DNA from: Bifidobacterium scardovii JCM 12489 = DSM 13734
GTDB taxonomy: Bacteria; Actinomycetota; Actinomycetes; Actinomycetales; Bifidobacteriaceae
Assembly (NCBI RefSeq): GCF_001042635.1
Contig: NZ_AP012331.1
Span: 2,418,001 to 2,482,000, forward strand
Direction of reading: 5' to 3'
DNA: 64,000 bases
Both the position numbers and the translations under genes were made by a program. Below, one piece after another: positions 52,401 to 60,406 of this stretch. A model generated the notes under the pieces. That model saw only the letters and a list, made by a program, of their open reading frames with translations. It was not told the DNA's origin and made no database searches. Each line of letters opens with the position of its first letter. Within the stretch, counting starts at the first letter, position 1.

Positions 52401-55400
52401 GTTGCGCCCGGGGGTCGAGGCCGTCGTACCGGTGACCCGCAACGACATCGCCGCCGACGGCGAACCGCTGACCGTCAGCGGCATCGATGCGCCCGGACTC
52501 GACCAGGCGCGGGCGGTCGGCGACGCCGTGTCGTTCGTCACGCCCGATCGGGAGGGACTGTTCTACGTGACGTATACGGCCAGCGACGCCGCCGGACTGT
52601 CCGATGCGGCCACGCTTGCCGTATCGGTCGATCCCCTCGCCGCGATCGAGCCGCCGGTGGCGCACGACTATCGGGTGCCCGCCGTGGCGACGATCGACCG
52701 AAAATCCGTGGACGTGGACATCGCGCAGTGGATAGCCAACCCTTCCGGCACCGTCGATGAGCTGGAGATCGGGGTGGATCCGTCCGCCTTCGAGCATGCA
52801 CGGGTCCGGCCCGGCGCCCGATCCACGACGATCAGCGTGGATCTGACCGATGAGCCGCAGTCCATTGCCTATACGGTGACGAACACGACGCACGGCATCA
52901 CGTCCGCCGCATTCGTTCAGGTGCCGGCCTACGGCGTGTTCCCTCCGATGCTTCGCCCCAAGGCGCCGCCGTTGGAGGTCCGAGCCGGCGGCACGCTCAT
53001 CATCGCCGTAGCCGACCATGTGCGCGTCGGCGTAGGCAAAACCGCGTATGTGGCGGACGAGAGTTCGGCGAGCGCCACCAAAGCGGCCAATGGCAGCCCG
53101 TATGTCGACGACCATACGCTGCGTTTCGTGGCGCCCAAGGACTACGCCGGCCCGGCCTCGGTCACCTTCACCGCCGCCGACGGCAAGCCGGGCGACGGAG
53201 GAAGAACGATCATCAGCACGGCGGTGCTGACCCTGCCGATCACGGTGATCGGCGATATGGCGCCGCCGCCCGTGTTCTCGCCGATCATGGTCGACGTGGC
53301 GGCCGGAGAGCCCGCCATGACCATCGATCTGACCAAGCTGACGCTCGCCTCGCCGGAATCCTGCGGGCCGGATCGGCCCTGCACCTATGCGCTCGATGCG
53401 GCGCCGGACGCGATCGCCGCCGACATCAGCCCAAGCGGCCTGCTGACGGTCAGCGCGCCGAAGGAGGCGACACCGGGCACGATCGTCGGCATCCCGTTCA
53501 CGATCGGGCATCGCAACGGATCGGTCCGCACGGGAGTGACGGCGCGCATAATCGCGTCGAACCGTCCTCTGGCCCGCATCGGCGCGCCGACCATACGCAT
53601 CGCCGCCGGTTCCTCGGCGCAGGTGGATCTGCTGTCCGACGCATACAACCCATTCCCGGATGTCCCGCTGTCCATGATCGGATGCGTGGGCGCCGCGCCG
53701 CCGGTCGTCATCGAGGGATGCGAAGGAACCGGCCCATTGACGATCCGCGTGGACGACCATGCCGAGGCCCTGTCGACCGCGGTGACGGTCACCGTCAGGG
53801 ACGGCACGCTGCTCCGGGACCGTCAGGTGAGCGCGCAGGTCACCGTATCCGTGGTCGGGCGCCCAGGCACCCCGCTGCTGTCGCCGGTGACCGGCCAGCC
53901 GGAAAACGGCTCCGTGGCGTTGTCGTGGACCCCCGGCGCCGCCAACGGCAGCCCGGTCACCGACTATCAGGTGCTCTGGAGCGGCGGCTCGAAGTCCTGC
54001 GGTGCCGTGACCGCCTGCAATATCACCGGGCTTGTCAACGGCACCGAGTACGTCTTCACGGTCAGGGCCCGCAATGAAGCCGGATGGTCCGATCCTTCGG
54101 CGCCGGTCGCCGGCATGCCCGATATCGTGCCGACCCCGCCAACCGGCGTCACGGTGGCCGGCGGCTACCATACGCTGACCGTGCGCTGGGAGGAGCCTCG
54201 GTATGCCGGCACTCCCCCGGACGGATACACGGTGGCGATATCCGGATCAGCCGGAGGGGCGTCCCTGACGCGATTCGTCAACGGCACGGCCGCCGTATTC
54301 ACGATTCCCGACGAGATGATAGCCGACGGAGCCACGTTCGGAGCGACGGTCACCGGCCGCAACCGGGCCGGCGACGGCCAGCCCGGCATGTCGGACGGCG
54401 TCGCCGCGCCGTGGGGGAATCCGGACGGCATAGGGCTCTCCCTCACGCAGGCCGGAGACGGCATCATCGCGGAAATCACGATCGGCGATCTGCGCAACGC
54501 CGGATGCTCCGGCATCGTGCTCTCCGGCGATGCCGAGAGAATTGTGGACTGCTCGGCCCCACGCGCGCGCATCGGCATTCCTCGGGACAAGTACCATGCC
54601 GTCATGACCGTCACCGCCACGCTGGCCACGCGCTTGGCCGTGCCCGCAGCGCGCTCGGATACGGCGCGGATCACGCCGCTTCCCGACGTTCCCGATATCA
54701 CCGATATCGACGTCACGCTGCATGAGGGATCCACCGCGACGGGCGAAGGCGGATCCTGCACGGTCTCGTGGCAGCCCTCGGGCGGGCTGTATGACCGTTT
54801 CGCCGTGCGCAACGCCTCCGGGGAGACGGTATCCGCCACCGGTTCAACGGCGCGGATCGGCCTTGTTCCATGGCGGCCATGCGGTCCGGTGACCATATTC
54901 TCGGTGCTGAACGGCACGGAAAGCCCCGGCGTCACCGGCGGCGAGTCCCGGGTCTGGAAGGTTCCGGCCGTGATCGGCGCGGGGACCGCCATCTGGTCGC
55001 CCACCGATCACGCGGTCGTCGAATTCCCCGATTTGCACATCAACGCATGGGACCAACGCCATCGCGTCGATATCATCATCCGGTCCGATGGCCGTGAACG
55101 CGTCTATCCGTTGCGAACCGGCAACCATATCGTGGTGGACGACTTCCTAGACGACGCCGCGCCGCCGTGGTACTGGACCGTGCGCGTATCCGGCGACGAT
55201 CCGGCGCTGAACGCGGTATCCGCAACGGCCGAGATACAAGGGTGGAGGATACCCGTGTCCCCGTCATCGGGCCGGCTTTGGTCGAGGCCCGGCATGAGTC
55301 CCCTCCATGGACTCTCCGTCGGGTTCACGGAGCAACCCATCGTGAAACATCCCGTGAAACATAATGGTGCCAAGGCGCCGCGATCGCGTCCGTATCCGGC

Positions 55401-55467
55401 TCGTTCGGCGGCGGCCGCGGGCTACGCGTTGGATCAGCCGCATCGCCGCATAAGGAGGAACCGATGA
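49402..55467 (+). CDS. fn3: 2021-residue membrane-anchored surface protein with Ig-like repeats and two fibronectin type III domains
   Basis: An N-terminal membrane anchor (about residues 13-33, LAALMALAVIAIGAVWA) without a cleavage pattern is followed by a region that may be a beta-propeller (40-400). A series of Ig-like modules follows from about 413 to 1480, several with the signature of a downstream acidic NDV/NDI turn (VLRNDEQTD, LTNDVDPMGG, VTRNDIAADG). Two FN3 domains lie at about 1487-1575 (ALSWTPGAANGSPVTDYQV, YVFTVRARNEAGWS) and 1576-1665 (TVRWEEPRY, GRNRAGDG). The C-terminal 350 residues are beta-rich, with no LPXTG and no second membrane helix. Start ATG at 49402 follows AAAGGA. 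FN3 proteins of this cluster have been reported in the bifidobacterial literature to bind host cytokines; I cannot verify that for this sequence. Confidence 0.88.
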   Translation: MADKAPHHDRRWMAPLAALMALAVIAIGAVWADSVTRQQVSLDDGTVWVTSSEHRKAARFNVALGEADAAVSASATRFDVAQHGNDMILDEGSSVSSVAASTLGTGPKAATDGSTAAMIGGATTALCSRATGKVWIGQADTLDAMTPSSDPKMTLGSGGMIAVDDHGTVYGYRPRDGMILVAEGPASSKARRYGSLSDGRRLDVDDFTVIAGIPVVVARGTIRWNTGSASTGAKGRLRLQAPPYDGEQRQWVAAAGQGALYLADLVDGVQRTRTLPSGGTGNAAKPVSVGGCVYAAWSQRARNHARVCTPNGSGNGSGNSLETDDDPAVFDTLEEIGETSDLVFRTNHRLVLLNDAVTGDIWNPDESTGLIRIQWNTVRVDQPIGQPQDGGMTGDRHEFSASCSAESGEIRAEDDAFGARAGSMRILDVLRNDEQTDCSVLRIIGTGAPVGADISVSPVYGGRYLQLDATRAAVGEASVSYDIGDGRGQTSTATVTITLVGPSSNAEPAQTDLPTEYEVEQGSVHTSNALGGFADPDGDPLTLVAARATNSDQVAVSTRADGQLTFDAAAATSGRISVEVTVSDGQATGTGMVYFSIRPANTLAAYVDAVVGQTSPGTRTTVDLKPYVHGTSAQSVRLSAVDAPDGAHVTAHASDLSFSFLSTEPGTYYVPFTVMQGSVPAHGLARIEVQPVTGESARPVAANDIAMLGPDRTAIVEPLTNDVDPMGGVLSVTAVSSDHEQGIVGGLVSNKRVYLVARRIPIRTVSITYTVANAAGASQGTIVLHPPAPMADETAPRAPDIDMRVRTGGIVSVDALDHVSFTGRSAVSLSPDLQYDRDAFKGLVFVSGSLIRYQASSDPGEYRVTYTVTDSSGNASSGTLAITVHERDAGRKAAPTPLPVEAQVAAGRRVRIPIELSGIDVDGDDVILLGLGNRAPAMGRITEVGSDSMLYEAYADSSGTDTFTYAVEDWTGQRAQGDIRVGIFRDAQAAGVVARDDEVTLRPGVEAVVPVTRNDIAADGEPLTVSGIDAPGLDQARAVGDAVSFVTPDREGLFYVTYTASDAAGLSDAATLAVSVDPLAAIEPPVAHDYRVPAVATIDRKSVDVDIAQWIANPSGTVDELEIGVDPSAFEHARVRPGARSTTISVDLTDEPQSIAYTVTNTTHGITSAAFVQVPAYGVFPPMLRPKAPPLEVRAGGTLIIAVADHVRVGVGKTAYVADESSASATKAANGSPYVDDHTLRFVAPKDYAGPASVTFTAADGKPGDGGRTIISTAVLTLPITVIGDMAPPPVFSPIMVDVAAGEPAMTIDLTKLTLASPESCGPDRPCTYALDAAPDAIAADISPSGLLTVSAPKEATPGTIVGIPFTIGHRNGSVRTGVTARIIASNRPLARIGAPTIRIAAGSSAQVDLLSDAYNPFPDVPLSMIGCVGAAPPVVIEGCEGTGPLTIRVDDHAEALSTAVTVTVRDGTLLRDRQVSAQVTVSVVGRPGTPLLSPVTGQPENGSVALSWTPGAANGSPVTDYQVLWSGGSKSCGAVTACNITGLVNGTEYVFTVRARNEAGWSDPSAPVAGMPDIVPTPPTGVTVAGGYHTLTVRWEEPRYAGTPPDGYTVAISGSAGGASLTRFVNGTAAVFTIPDEMIADGATFGATVTGRNRAGDGQPGMSDGVAAPWGNPDGIGLSLTQAGDGIIAEITIGDLRNAGCSGIVLSGDAERIVDCSAPRARIGIPRDKYHAVMTVTATLATRLAVPAARSDTARITPLPDVPDITDIDVTLHEGSTATGEGGSCTVSWQPSGGLYDRFAVRNASGETVSATGSTARIGLVPWRPCGPVTIFSVLNGTESPGVTGGESRVWKVPAVIGAGTAIWSPTDHAVVEFPDLHINAWDQRHRVDIIIRSDGRERVYPLRTGNHIVVDDFLDDAAPPWYWTVRVSGDDPALNAVSATAEIQGWRIPVSPSSGRLWSRPGMSPLHGLSVGFTEQPIVKHPVKHNGAKAPRSRPYPARSAAAAGYALDQPHRRIRRNR

Positions 55468-56702
55468 CCGGCAACATCCGTCGCACCTCTTCCGACGATA
55501 TGACGCGGATATCGGACGCCACGCGAATCACGCGCGCGGGCGGGCGGCATGCGGTTTCATGGATGGCGGTACCGGCGTCTCCGGCGCCGGAGTCTCCGGC
55601 ACCGCCGCCGATCTCGCCCGCCTCACCCGCTTCATCGTCGTCAGCAACGCCGCCGGGGTCCCCACCCCGGGTATCGCCAACGTCCACAGCGTCATCACTA
55701 TCACCCGCGTCATCACTATCACCCGCGCCATCGCTGTCGCCGGCGTCGGACGCGTCGATGGACCGCTTCCGGCACGCGTTCTCCGCCCTTGTCGACAACG
55801 TTTCGCGTATCGTGGTCGGCAAGGCGCGCCCGATCGCGCTGTGCGTCACCGCGTTGCTGGCCGGCGGCCACGTACTGCTCGTGGACGACCCGGGCACCGG
55901 CAAGACCCAATTGGCGCGGGGCATCGCGCGCTCGATACAGGCCCCGTGCAAGCGTATCCAGTTCACGCCGGATCTGCTGCCGTCCGATGTGGTTGGCGTG
56001 ACGTTCTACGATCAGCAGCACGCCGAGTTCAGGTTCCGGGAGGGGCCGGCGTTCTCATCGATCGTGCTGGCCGACGAGATCAACCGCGCGCCACCGAAAA
56101 CCCAGTCCGCGCTGCTCGAGGTGATGGAGGAACGGCATATCACCGTGGACGGCGTCACGCGCGCCGTGCCTCAGCCGTTCATGGTGATCGCCACGCAGAA
56201 CCCGATCGAGCAGCTGGGCACGTATCGGCTGCCCGAAGCGCAGCTGGACCGTTTCCTCATCTCCACGTCGATCGGCCATCCCGGCCATGAGGCGAGCCTT
56301 GACATCCTCAGGCAGGCCGATGTCGGCGATCGGGCGGCAACCGTCTCCCCCGTGCTCACTGGTCAACGCATACTCGAGCTGCGCGCCGTGGCCGAACGCG
56401 TCCATATGGACGACAGCCTGCTTGAATACATCGTGCGCATCGTCGAGGCGACCCGGCGTTCGGAGCTCATCGCGTCCGGCGCGTCGATCCGCGGGGCGCT
56501 GGCATTGACCCGGTGCGCCCGCGTGCGGGCGGCCGCCGACGGGCGCGACTATGCGGTGCCCGACGATATCCGCGATCTGGCCGTCGCCGTGCTGGCCCAT
56601 CGCGTCACGCTCGCCGAGACGGCCTCGTTCGCCGGGCAGCGCGCGGACCGGGTCATCGAGCAGGTGCTTGACGACGTTCCGACCCCGACCGGAAGGAGCT
56701 GA
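55464..56702 (+). CDS. MoxR-type AAA+ ATPase with a Ser/Pro-rich N-terminal extension
   Basis: A 412-residue protein. The first about 95 residues are low-complexity Ser/Pro/Ala, including a tandem SSLSPA peptide. The MoxR core (about 95-400) has Walker A VDDPGTGKTQLA, LPSDVVGV, Walker B IVLADEINRAPPKTQSALLEVMEE, the sensor IATQNPIEQLGTYRLPEAQLDRF and an arginine-finger region. MoxR ATPases act as chaperones that load or activate partner proteins, often next to a DUF58 gene, as here. It begins in a four-base overlap (ATGA) with fn3, behind AAGGAGGA. The next gene starts 2 bp after its stop. Confidence 0.93.
   Translation: MTGNIRRTSSDDMTRISDATRITRAGGRHAVSWMAVPASPAPESPAPPPISPASPASSSSATPPGSPPRVSPTSTASSLSPASSLSPAPSLSPASDASMDRFRHAFSALVDNVSRIVVGKARPIALCVTALLAGGHVLLVDDPGTGKTQLARGIARSIQAPCKRIQFTPDLLPSDVVGVTFYDQQHAEFRFREGPAFSSIVLADEINRAPPKTQSALLEVMEERHITVDGVTRAVPQPFMVIATQNPIEQLGTYRLPEAQLDRFLISTSIGHPGHEASLDILRQADVGDRAATVSPVLTGQRILELRAVAERVHMDDSLLEYIVRIVEATRRSELIASGASIRGALALTRCARVRAAADGRDYAVPDDIRDLAVAVLAHRVTLAETASFAGQRADRVIEQVLDDVPTPTGRS
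55691..55744. repeat. 18-bp tandem repeat in the MoxR N-terminal coding region
   Basis: Two exact 18-bp units (55691-55708, 55709-55726) and a third, degenerate one encode SSLSPA, SSLSPA, PSLSPA. In-frame unit length means copy number can change without breaking the gene. Confidence 0.85.
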
Positions 56703-56704
56703 TC

Positions 56705-57892
56705 GTGCTTGGTTCCTTCCTGATGCATGCCGCCCGCCGCGGCATCGCGCGCGCGAACGGATTCGGCGTGTCCCCTCTCGGCTGGATCGCCGCGGTCACG
56801 GGTTCCCTGTGCCTGGTCCTGTTCCCGATGACGCAATGGCATGAATTGCTGGCGGCCGGCATCGTCATGGCCACGCTGCTCGTCACGGCCGCCATCCTGG
56901 CCCGGGGAGACGCCGGCGTCACGGCTTCCGTCGAAACGCCTCGACGCCGCATCGGCGTCGGCGAGCGCACGTTCTTCGCCATCACCGTCCGCAATCCCGG
57001 TCCGGCGAGATCCGGGGGCGCGACTATCGAGGTCCCGGTCGGCGGCGTGCCTCAGCGGCTGGCGGTGCCCCGTCTCGCGCCGGGAGGGGAGACGCGTCTC
57101 ACCGTGGAATTGCTCGCCAGGGCGCGGGCGGTGCTGTCCATCGGTCCGGTGACGGTGCGCGCCGGGGATGCACTGGGTATGATCCGTCGTGAACGGCCGC
57201 TGACCGGCCGGACCACTATATGCATCCACCCGGCCACCATCCGGCTCGATGCGCTCGAGGCCGGCGTCGCACGCGATCCCGACGGGCTGCCGAACGGGAC
57301 GGCCGTCGACGACGACCTCGATGTTCAGGGATTGCGCGAGTATGTGCCGGGCGACGATCTGCGCCGCGTGCACTGGCTGAACTCGTCGAAGACGGGCACG
57401 CTGATGGTGCGGCAGTACGAGGCGACCCACCGCACCGACATCAGTCTGGCCGTGGACGTCGATCCTGCCGCGCACGCCAGCGAGGCGGAGTTCGAACTCG
57501 CCGTATCCGTGTACGCCTCGCTCGGCGTGCGCTACCTGGCCGAGGGGCGCCGGCTGTCCGTCCACGCCGGAAGCCGGCATACGGTACCCAAGCGCATTCC
57601 GGCCTTCCTCGACGAGTGCAGTGCCATAGTCCCCAACGGCGATGGCGGTCAGGCCTTCCCGTCCGCGGTGCGGCATGATTCCCGGGCATCGTTCCGCTGC
57701 CTTGTGGTCGGCTCGCTCAGACCGCTTGACTGGATCACGCGCATGGCCATGCCGCCGTCACGGTCGGCCGGCTGCCTGGTGCTGCGCATCGACGAACACG
57801 CGGAACGGACGGTCCACCACGGCACCGGGTTCACACTGGTCACGGTCGGCGCGCTTGCCGACCTGCCGATAGTGATGGGGGCATTGCCATGA
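56705..57892 (+). CDS. DUF58 domain protein, partner of MoxR
   Basis: A 395-residue protein. Two N-terminal membrane segments (about 24-42 and 45-65) are followed by a beta-rich region (about 70-165) and the DUF58 signature LREYVPGDDLRRVHWLNSSKTGTLMVRQYE near residue 210, then a vWA-like fold (ISLAVDVD). DUF58 proteins are the usual neighbours of MoxR ATPases and are thought to be their clients or scaffold. Start GTG at 56705 follows AAGGAG and lies 2 bp after the MoxR stop; the stop overlaps the next gene by ATGA. This tight packing supports coordinated expression. Confidence 0.92.
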   Translation: MLGSFLMHAARRGIARANGFGVSPLGWIAAVTGSLCLVLFPMTQWHELLAAGIVMATLLVTAAILARGDAGVTASVETPRRRIGVGERTFFAITVRNPGPARSGGATIEVPVGGVPQRLAVPRLAPGGETRLTVELLARARAVLSIGPVTVRAGDALGMIRRERPLTGRTTICIHPATIRLDALEAGVARDPDGLPNGTAVDDDLDVQGLREYVPGDDLRRVHWLNSSKTGTLMVRQYEATHRTDISLAVDVDPAAHASEAEFELAVSVYASLGVRYLAEGRRLSVHAGSRHTVPKRIPAFLDECSAIVPNGDGGQAFPSAVRHDSRASFRCLVVGSLRPLDWITRMAMPPSRSAGCLVLRIDEHAERTVHHGTGFTLVTVGALADLPIVMGALP

Positions 57893-60342
57893 ACGGCTCG
57901 TGGACCCGATCGGCGCGCTCGGCCGTCGAGGTGACGCGAGGAACCAGTGCCGGGCACGCCACGCATCGCGCGGCCAAGCGACGGCGCCCGCTGCATGACG
58001 CGGCCATCGGCGCGATGGTCGTCTGTTCGCTCGTGCTGATGGCCGCCGCGAACCTGATCGACGTCTACGGGTCCCCCGTTGCCTGGGGCACGGCCTGCAT
58101 ACCGGCGACGCTCCTCGGCGCATTGACGGCGTGCGCTGGCCGGAACGGCGCGCGGCCGCACACGGTCCCGAGGATCGCGATCCTGCTCGTCGGCCAATTC
58201 GCGATCGGCCCGGTGATCGCGTTCCACGGCAGCGCCGTGGCCCATGTGCTGCCGTCGCCGGACACGCTGCGCCAAGGCTGGTACGGCACGTTCGGCGCGT
58301 TCCCGTATCTGGTCGCCGTCGCCCCGCCCATCGGCACCGGCCATGGAAGTCTGATGGCCGCATGGACCTTGTGCCTGTGGACATCATATGCGGCATGCGC
58401 GCTGGCTGCGGCACCACGGCGACGGGCCAATGCGCTCTGCGCGCTGCCGCTGGCCGTCCTCGCATCCGCGTGCGCGCTGTTGGGCACAGCCAGCGGGTTC
58501 CGGCGAACCACAGCCGGCATAACGGGCGCGTTCGTTCTGGTCATCTGGCTGTCGTGGCGCTGGCGCCTCGTCCGGCCTGCTCCTCACGCATCCGCGGTCA
58601 TCGCCGCCGTTGTCGCCATCGTTCTTGCGGCGGGGAGCTGCATGGCCCTGACGCCGCACCGTCTGACGATACGCGACCGCTACGAGCCGCCGATCAGCCT
58701 GAACGACATCGCCAGTCCGCTGAGCGGCATGCGGTCCTACGTCAGGTACCACAAGGATGATGTGCTGCTCACCGCCACCGGGCTGCCTGCCGGAACACCG
58801 GTCAGGATGGCGGTGATGGACCGCTTCGACGGCACGGTGTGGAATCTGTCCGATCGGGCGGAGACCGATGGATCCGCCGATTACCGGCCGGTCGGCGAAT
58901 CCATCCCGACCACCGCCCGAGGCGAGCCGTTCACCGCCAGGTTCCGCCTTGCCGCATCGGCTGCCGGCCATTGGCTGCCGCTCGCGGGAACCGCCACCGG
59001 CGTGACCTTCGACGGCGATGCCAGGAAGCGCGGCACGCTGGAAAACGAGCTCTACTACAACACCGGCACCGCTTCGGCTATCCTCACCGCGCCGGTGGCG
59101 GAGGATATCTCGTATACCGAAACCGGAGTGATCGAACGGCGGCCGGACGATGCGCGGATCGGCCGGGCCGCCGCGGATCATATCGCGCAGCCGCGGGCGC
59201 AGGACGTTCCCGATACGGTGGCCCGGATGGCGCTTGCCGTCGCCGGCGGCGACGAGGACGACGCCGCCGGCGGCCGGGCCGCGCAGTCGTTGTCCGCCAT
59301 GCTGCGGGAGCACGGCTGGTTCTCGCACGGGCTGGCGGGCGAATACCCGTCTCCGCCCGGCCACGGCAGCTACCGCGTCGACATGCTGCTCTCCGGCCCG
59401 GTCATGGTCGGCGATAGCGAGCAATACGCCTCGGCCATGGCGCTGATGGCCCGCGAGATCGGCCTGCCGTCGCGCGTGGTGCTGGGGTTTCTGCCCAAGG
59501 ACGAGCACGGCGGCATCAGCCGGCGGCGGACCGTCCTCGATGCCGAGGGAACGGCGATCACCGAATTCCGCGGCGGCGATATCGAGGCATGGGTGGAAAT
59601 CAAGTTGGAGGGATGCGGATGGGTGATGTTCCGGCCGACGCCCAGCGAAACCGATATGCCCGATCCCGACCAGTCGCCGGCGCCACCGGATCCGCAACCG
59701 CTGGTGAGGCAGCCGCCGGTGCCGCTTGACGACCCGTTGCACGACCGGGACCGGCCGTATGGGCAGGCCAAGGTCGCCGGTCAGGACGCCGACACGCGCG
59801 CGGCGAATCCGATGTGGACGCGGCTGGGCCGCATCGCCGGCGGCGTCGCGCGATACGGCAGCCCCGTCTGGGCGTGCGCATGCGTGTGCGCGGCGATCCT
59901 TGCCGCCAAGGCGTGCATCATGGCGCGTTGGCGTCGCCGGGGCGATCCCCGCCGGCGCATCGTCTCGGGATGGCGGTCCGTGGAGGCGCTGGCGCTGCAG
60001 GGCGGTCTCGCCGTCACCGGAACGCGCCGCAATCAGGCCGGCGCGATCGCCGCCGGCTTCGGCATCACGGCATCGTTTATGGCGGGGCTCGCCCGCACGG
60101 CGGATTACGCGGCGTTCGCGGGGCGGCCCCTGTCGGACGCGCGGGCGAACGCGTACTGGGACGACGTGCGCCGCCTGCACCGGATGATCCTCTCGTCGCA
60201 GCCGCCGCTGCGACGCTGGCGCACACGGCTCTCGCTGCGCGGCATATGGCGTCCGCCGCAGGCGGCATCGTCCGGGCTCCGCCGAGCCCGAGGGCGCCGC
60301 CGAATATCACAAAGGCCCCCTCGCATGAGGGAGCCTCCGTAG
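57889..60342 (+). CDS. polytopic transglutaminase-fold protein without the catalytic triad
   Basis: An 817-residue protein. An N-terminal membrane block of about six to seven helices (about residues 38-250), a soluble extracytoplasmic region (about 255-620), one helix near 660-678 (WACACVCAAILAAKACI) and a basic C-terminal tail. The transglutaminase-like core spans about 500-590 and is clearly recognised by VGDSEQYASAMALMAREIGLPSRVVLGF, IEAWVEI and FRPTPSE. In the family consensus these read G-x-C-x-x-F/Y-A, H-A-W-V-E and F-D-P-T-P. Here the nucleophile position is S510, the His position E566 and the Asp position R582. It is therefore probably non-catalytic: a peptide-binding scaffold. Start overlaps DUF58 by ATGA. 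The last codons form the rpoC-side terminator hairpin. Confidence 0.85.
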   Translation: MNGSWTRSARSAVEVTRGTSAGHATHRAAKRRRPLHDAAIGAMVVCSLVLMAAANLIDVYGSPVAWGTACIPATLLGALTACAGRNGARPHTVPRIAILLVGQFAIGPVIAFHGSAVAHVLPSPDTLRQGWYGTFGAFPYLVAVAPPIGTGHGSLMAAWTLCLWTSYAACALAAAPRRRANALCALPLAVLASACALLGTASGFRRTTAGITGAFVLVIWLSWRWRLVRPAPHASAVIAAVVAIVLAAGSCMALTPHRLTIRDRYEPPISLNDIASPLSGMRSYVRYHKDDVLLTATGLPAGTPVRMAVMDRFDGTVWNLSDRAETDGSADYRPVGESIPTTARGEPFTARFRLAASAAGHWLPLAGTATGVTFDGDARKRGTLENELYYNTGTASAILTAPVAEDISYTETGVIERRPDDARIGRAAADHIAQPRAQDVPDTVARMALAVAGGDEDDAAGGRAAQSLSAMLREHGWFSHGLAGEYPSPPGHGSYRVDMLLSGPVMVGDSEQYASAMALMAREIGLPSRVVLGFLPKDEHGGISRRRTVLDAEGTAITEFRGGDIEAWVEIKLEGCGWVMFRPTPSETDMPDPDQSPAPPDPQPLVRQPPVPLDDPLHDRDRPYGQAKVAGQDADTRAANPMWTRLGRIAGGVARYGSPVWACACVCAAILAAKACIMARWRRRGDPRRRIVSGWRSVEALALQGGLAVTGTRRNQAGAIAAGFGITASFMAGLARTADYAAFAGRPLSDARANAYWDDVRRLHRMILSSQPPLRRWRTRLSLRGIWRPPQAASSGLRRARGRRRISQRPPRMREPP
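60313..60336 (-). terminator. distal terminator hairpin of rpoC, overlapping the tgm-like 3' end
   Basis: On the minus strand AGGCTCCCTC-ATGC-GAGGGGGCCT (10 pairs, one G-T) runs into TTTGTGATATT. It lies inside the last codons of the convergent transglutaminase-like gene. Confidence 0.65.
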
Positions 60343-60350
60343 TCCGTTGG

Positions 60351-60379
60351 CCGTGACGGATCACCGGGATCCGTCACGG
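60351..60379. terminator. bidirectional hairpin between the transglutaminase-like gene and rpoC
   Basis: CCGTGACGGATC / GATCCGTCACGG, a perfect 12-bp stem with a 5-nt loop, is centred between the stops at 60342 and 60407. It has no T-run but could end both convergent transcripts. Confidence 0.7.
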
Positions 60380-60406
60380 CACGTCTTCGCCGTCAGCGGG
60401 CGGACG

